From the NCBI GenBank assembly GCA_020635905.1, contig JACJYV010000004.1, positions 372,001 through 436,000 of the forward strand: a stretch of DNA of 64,000 bases, written 5' to 3'. Both the position numbers and the translations under genes were made by a program. This DNA is from Bacteroidia bacterium. GTDB taxonomy: Bacteria > Bacteroidota > Bacteroidia > J057 > JADKCL01. Positions 61,841-64,000 of the stretch are shown one piece after another; the stretch's first letter is position 1, and the number at the start of each line of letters is the position of its first letter. Under the pieces are notes generated by a model. The model saw only the letters and a program-made list of their open reading frames with translations. It was not told where the DNA came from and searched no databases.

Positions 61841-63001
61841 TTACTTTCTGTTTTGTTCTACGGAAGTCAGCACGGGTTTGCCCCGCAAAATATCCACAGC
61901 CTTTGTGATTCCAGCCCGCGAAAAGGGAACCATGGGAATCAGGCTGGCCAGGTACTCCGCGCTTGATCCTTCCCACCTTTCGGGCGGCATGGGGTTGATC
62001 CAGACCAATCTGCGCGTTTGCAGTTGAAGGGTACGGATAAAGGCCGTCATGGCCTGGATTCGCTCAGGATTGAGGCTGCCGCGGGCCGCACCCCCGTCTG
62101 AAAAGATTACGATGGGATCGTCCTGCTGGTTGATTTTGCCCAGAAATTCGCTTACAGGAAAGCGTTCGCGCAGACTTTTGTCTTTGTAAACGTAGTCAAA
62201 CGGCACGTTGTGGAAGTAGAAAATATACTCATCAGGCACACGCAGGCCCTGGGTGGCAGCCTCCACGAATTTGTCTTCCAGAATATGAAACGGCAGCATG
62301 GAGCCCCTGCGATCGATCAGCAAAGTGATCTCTGCGTGGATTTTCATGCGCTGCTTCATCACGGGTTCGAGCAAAAACCCGTTTTCGGCAATATTTTCAA
62401 GGGTAGCCTCCACATCCAGCTCGCTGGCGGGCCCCTCTGGTCGAAGCCTGCGCAAAAATCTCCAGGCCTGTTTCATGGCGCGGGGCCCGACCGGCAGGTA
62501 ATTGTCGCTGATTTCAAACCTTTCCCGCACCTGAGGCGAAATGATCAAATCTCCTCTCAGACGGGCCGCAATTTCGGCAGACGTTTCAGGGTTGGACGTG
62601 GCAGGACGTGAATCCACCCCTGATTCTCCCGGGTCTTTATAATCTGGATCCGTAATCTGATTTGAATCTGGCTCCTGGTTTTGCTGGGGATCCACCTCTG
62701 GATCAGGTTGATTTTCAGGCTCGTTTTCGGGCAAGCGCAGTTCCTCAGGGATTTCCATTTTGCCAAATTCCTCCACCACCAACTCAAAGTAATGGTCAAA
62801 GATAATTTCATCCTCTTTGGAAGTGGTCCAGAGGGATTTGAGGGTGGTTTCCACGAAACTGAGATCGCTTTCGCGGTTTCTCGCCAGAGGAGAATTGAGC
62901 GCTTTGAGGGCATCAAGGTATTCAGATACGCCCAGGCTCATGCCTTCACGCCGCAGGCGGGTGTAAAGCCCCCAGATCGATATGAGGTAATAATCAGGCA
63001 T
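61841..63001 (-). CDS. VWA-domain protein (SAV_2336-like) with altered MIDAS
   Basis: A 386-residue cytoplasmic protein. Residues 1-85 are helical. A Pro/Glu/Gln/Asp-rich linker (about 90-140) leads to a VWA-like domain from about 222. The metal-site motif reads LLIDRRGSM (Asp230, Ser234): the first Ser of DxSxS is Arg. Later marks are IVIFSDGGAARG and VWINPMPPERWEGSSAEYLA, the latter as in SAV_2336-type VWA proteins. Its start overlaps the MoxR stop by 8 nt. In MoxR-VWA systems the VWA protein is an adaptor between the ATPase and its target. Confidence 0.85.
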   Translation of the reverse strand: MPDYYLISIWGLYTRLRREGMSLGVSEYLDALKALNSPLARNRESDLSFVETTLKSLWTTSKEDEIIFDHYFELVVEEFGKMEIPEELRLPENEPENQPDPEVDPQQNQEPDSNQITDPDYKDPGESGVDSRPATSNPETSAEIAARLRGDLIISPQVRERFEISDNYLPVGPRAMKQAWRFLRRLRPEGPASELDVEATLENIAENGFLLEPVMKQRMKIHAEITLLIDRRGSMLPFHILEDKFVEAATQGLRVPDEYIFYFHNVPFDYVYKDKSLRERFPVSEFLGKINQQDDPIVIFSDGGAARGSLNPERIQAMTAFIRTLQLQTRRLVWINPMPPERWEGSSAEYLASLIPMVPFSRAGITKAVDILRGKPVLTSVEQNRK

Positions 63002-64000
63002 TATTGCGGTTGGCTGCCTCTTCTTTTTTGCGGGCCCAATGCAGTTTTGATTCGCGGTCTTTCAGCAATACGCCCGGATACAGGATCAGATTTTTGTCTT
63101 TGATCTTTTCCATCAGGTCCTGCACAGAATCTTTTTTGGAATTGAGCACTTTCACCCAGTCCAGCAACTCGCTGGTGGATGGCTTTTTGCCTGGCAGGCG
63201 CTGGGCCTGAAATTCGTCTCTGATTTCCAGAAAACGTTTGGTAACCTCTTTGACCAGGGGATCAATGTTTTCATAATTGAGTTTCACGATATCCAGCAGG
63301 TCTTTTTCCGCAGGAAAATTGATATAATGAAAGACGCATCGCCTCAGGAAAGCAGGAGGGAGGGGTTTTTCGTCGTTGCTGGTAATGATCACCAAAGGAC
63401 GATTGATGGCTTTCATGGTGCGGCTTTGCAATTCCCTGATCTGAAATTCTGATTTTTCCAGCTCATTCAGCAGGTCGTTGGGAAAGTCAATGTCCGCCTT
63501 GTCGATCTCATCAATCAGCACCACAGGCGGTTTTTCCATTTTCAATCCCCTTTTTTCAGCCGGGGTATCCTCCTTCAAATCGTCTTCCAGAGGTTTGCTG
63601 CGTCCCATAAATCCACGTCCCAAAGGCCCGTACTCGATGTATTTGAACAGGTCGCGCACGTTATTCTGGTCTGCACCTGGGTTTTGATCACCTTTGTGGG
63701 GAATCTGGGCATCCCGCAAACGGGCCAGGTTGTCGAAAGTGTAAATGCCTTCCATGGCTCTGGAACTCGATTTGATGAACCATTCGTAATAGCCATTTCC
63801 TGAACTATGCCCAAATTCCAGGGCCACGGATTCTGCCAGACGGCTTTTTCCCGTGCCAGGTTCCCCCTTGATCAGCAAAGGGCGATTCAATAAAAGCGCG
63901 AGGTTGACTGCGTCAATGATCTCATTTGAAGCTACATAGGGGTAGTAGATGAACTGACCTTTTTTGTCTTTGATCCCGTTTTTGAGAATTTCTCCTGTAT
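62994..64000 (-). CDS. MoxR-family AAA+ ATPase, 5' end cut by window
   Basis: The frame stays open to the last base of the window, giving 335 visible residues, so the start lies beyond the edge; a TTG at 63890 is not the start. Upstream residues read GQFIYYPYVASNEIIDAVNL before LLIKGEPGTGKSRLAE (Walker A). Walker B is PPVVLIDEIDKADIDFPND, followed by PLVIITSNDEKPLPPAFLRR (sensor 1 and arginine finger). Residues before Walker B hold a charged insert (KPLEDDLKEDTPAEKRGLKM). MoxR ATPases act as chaperones that remodel partners through VWA proteins. The VWA and PPR-like genes follow in one operon. Confidence 0.93.
   Translation of the reverse strand, partial: TGEILKNGIKDKKGQFIYYPYVASNEIIDAVNLALLLNRPLLIKGEPGTGKSRLAESVALEFGHSSGNGYYEWFIKSSSRAMEGIYTFDNLARLRDAQIPHKGDQNPGADQNNVRDLFKYIEYGPLGRGFMGRSKPLEDDLKEDTPAEKRGLKMEKPPVVLIDEIDKADIDFPNDLLNELEKSEFQIRELQSRTMKAINRPLVIITSNDEKPLPPAFLRRCVFHYINFPAEKDLLDIVKLNYENIDPLVKEVTKRFLEIRDEFQAQRLPGKKPSTSELLDWVKVLNSKKDSVQDLMEKIKDKNLILYPGVLLKDRESKLHWARKKEEAANRNNA

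Overview
This window reads as chromosomal DNA of a Bacteroidota bacterium, most likely a Saprospiria-like gliding lineage. The evidence is three proteins ending in type IX secretion (T9SS) sorting domains, many short-signal lipoproteins, promoter matches of the TTG-N17-23-TAnnTTTG type, a bifunctional nuclease (DUF151) with a UvrB/C tail, and an extracellular contractile injection system (eCIS) module of the Bacteroidota type. The class is an inference; the phylum is fairly secure.

Layout. 1-9381: the distal end of an eCIS locus on the + strand (a large protein cut by the window edge, a 1618-aa CIS tape-measure-type protein and an AAA+ ATPase), followed by 0.6 kb of repeat-rich non-coding DNA. 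10000-12743: two unrecognised helical, coiled-coil-like proteins on the minus strand. 13102: a tRNA with a CAT anticodon. 13391-22737: a six-gene operon, tightly coupled in translation, encoding a TIR/DUF4062-like protein, a membrane-anchored nSTAND1-type NTPase with WD40 repeats, and two pairs of outer-membrane barrel plus lipoprotein. 22968-25181: a DPP-IV peptidase. 25564-29431: lipoproteins, including four tandem EGF-like paralogues. 29488-44946: mostly housekeeping genes (methyltransferase, hslU, cytidine deaminase, RNA ligase, TraB/GumN, sucC, etfBA, bifunctional nuclease, nucleoside transporter, WG-repeat lipoprotein, P450). 45071-49141: five tandem phage-tail-collar paralogues followed by a signal-less substrate-binding-fold protein. 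49589-58613: a small membrane protein, a cytochrome c/PHM-like copper monooxygenase, an alpha/beta hydrolase, a 1718-aa surface protein and a DUF4258 protein. 58671-64000: a MoxR ATPase, a VWA protein and a 1055-aa protein with PPR-like 32-residue repeats, cut by the right edge.

How the parts may work together. The eCIS genes belong to a larger locus to the left. The 13.4-22.7 kb operon is the best candidate for an undescribed system. It combines a probable TIR effector, a STAND switch whose WD40 sensor would lie in the periplasm if the NTPase is cytoplasmic, and duplicated outer-membrane sensor pairs, with two related inverted repeats 21 bp apart upstream. The MoxR-VWA-PPR operon resembles NTP-dependent conflict systems and is the second candidate. 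All functional links between these loci are inference from order and domain content.
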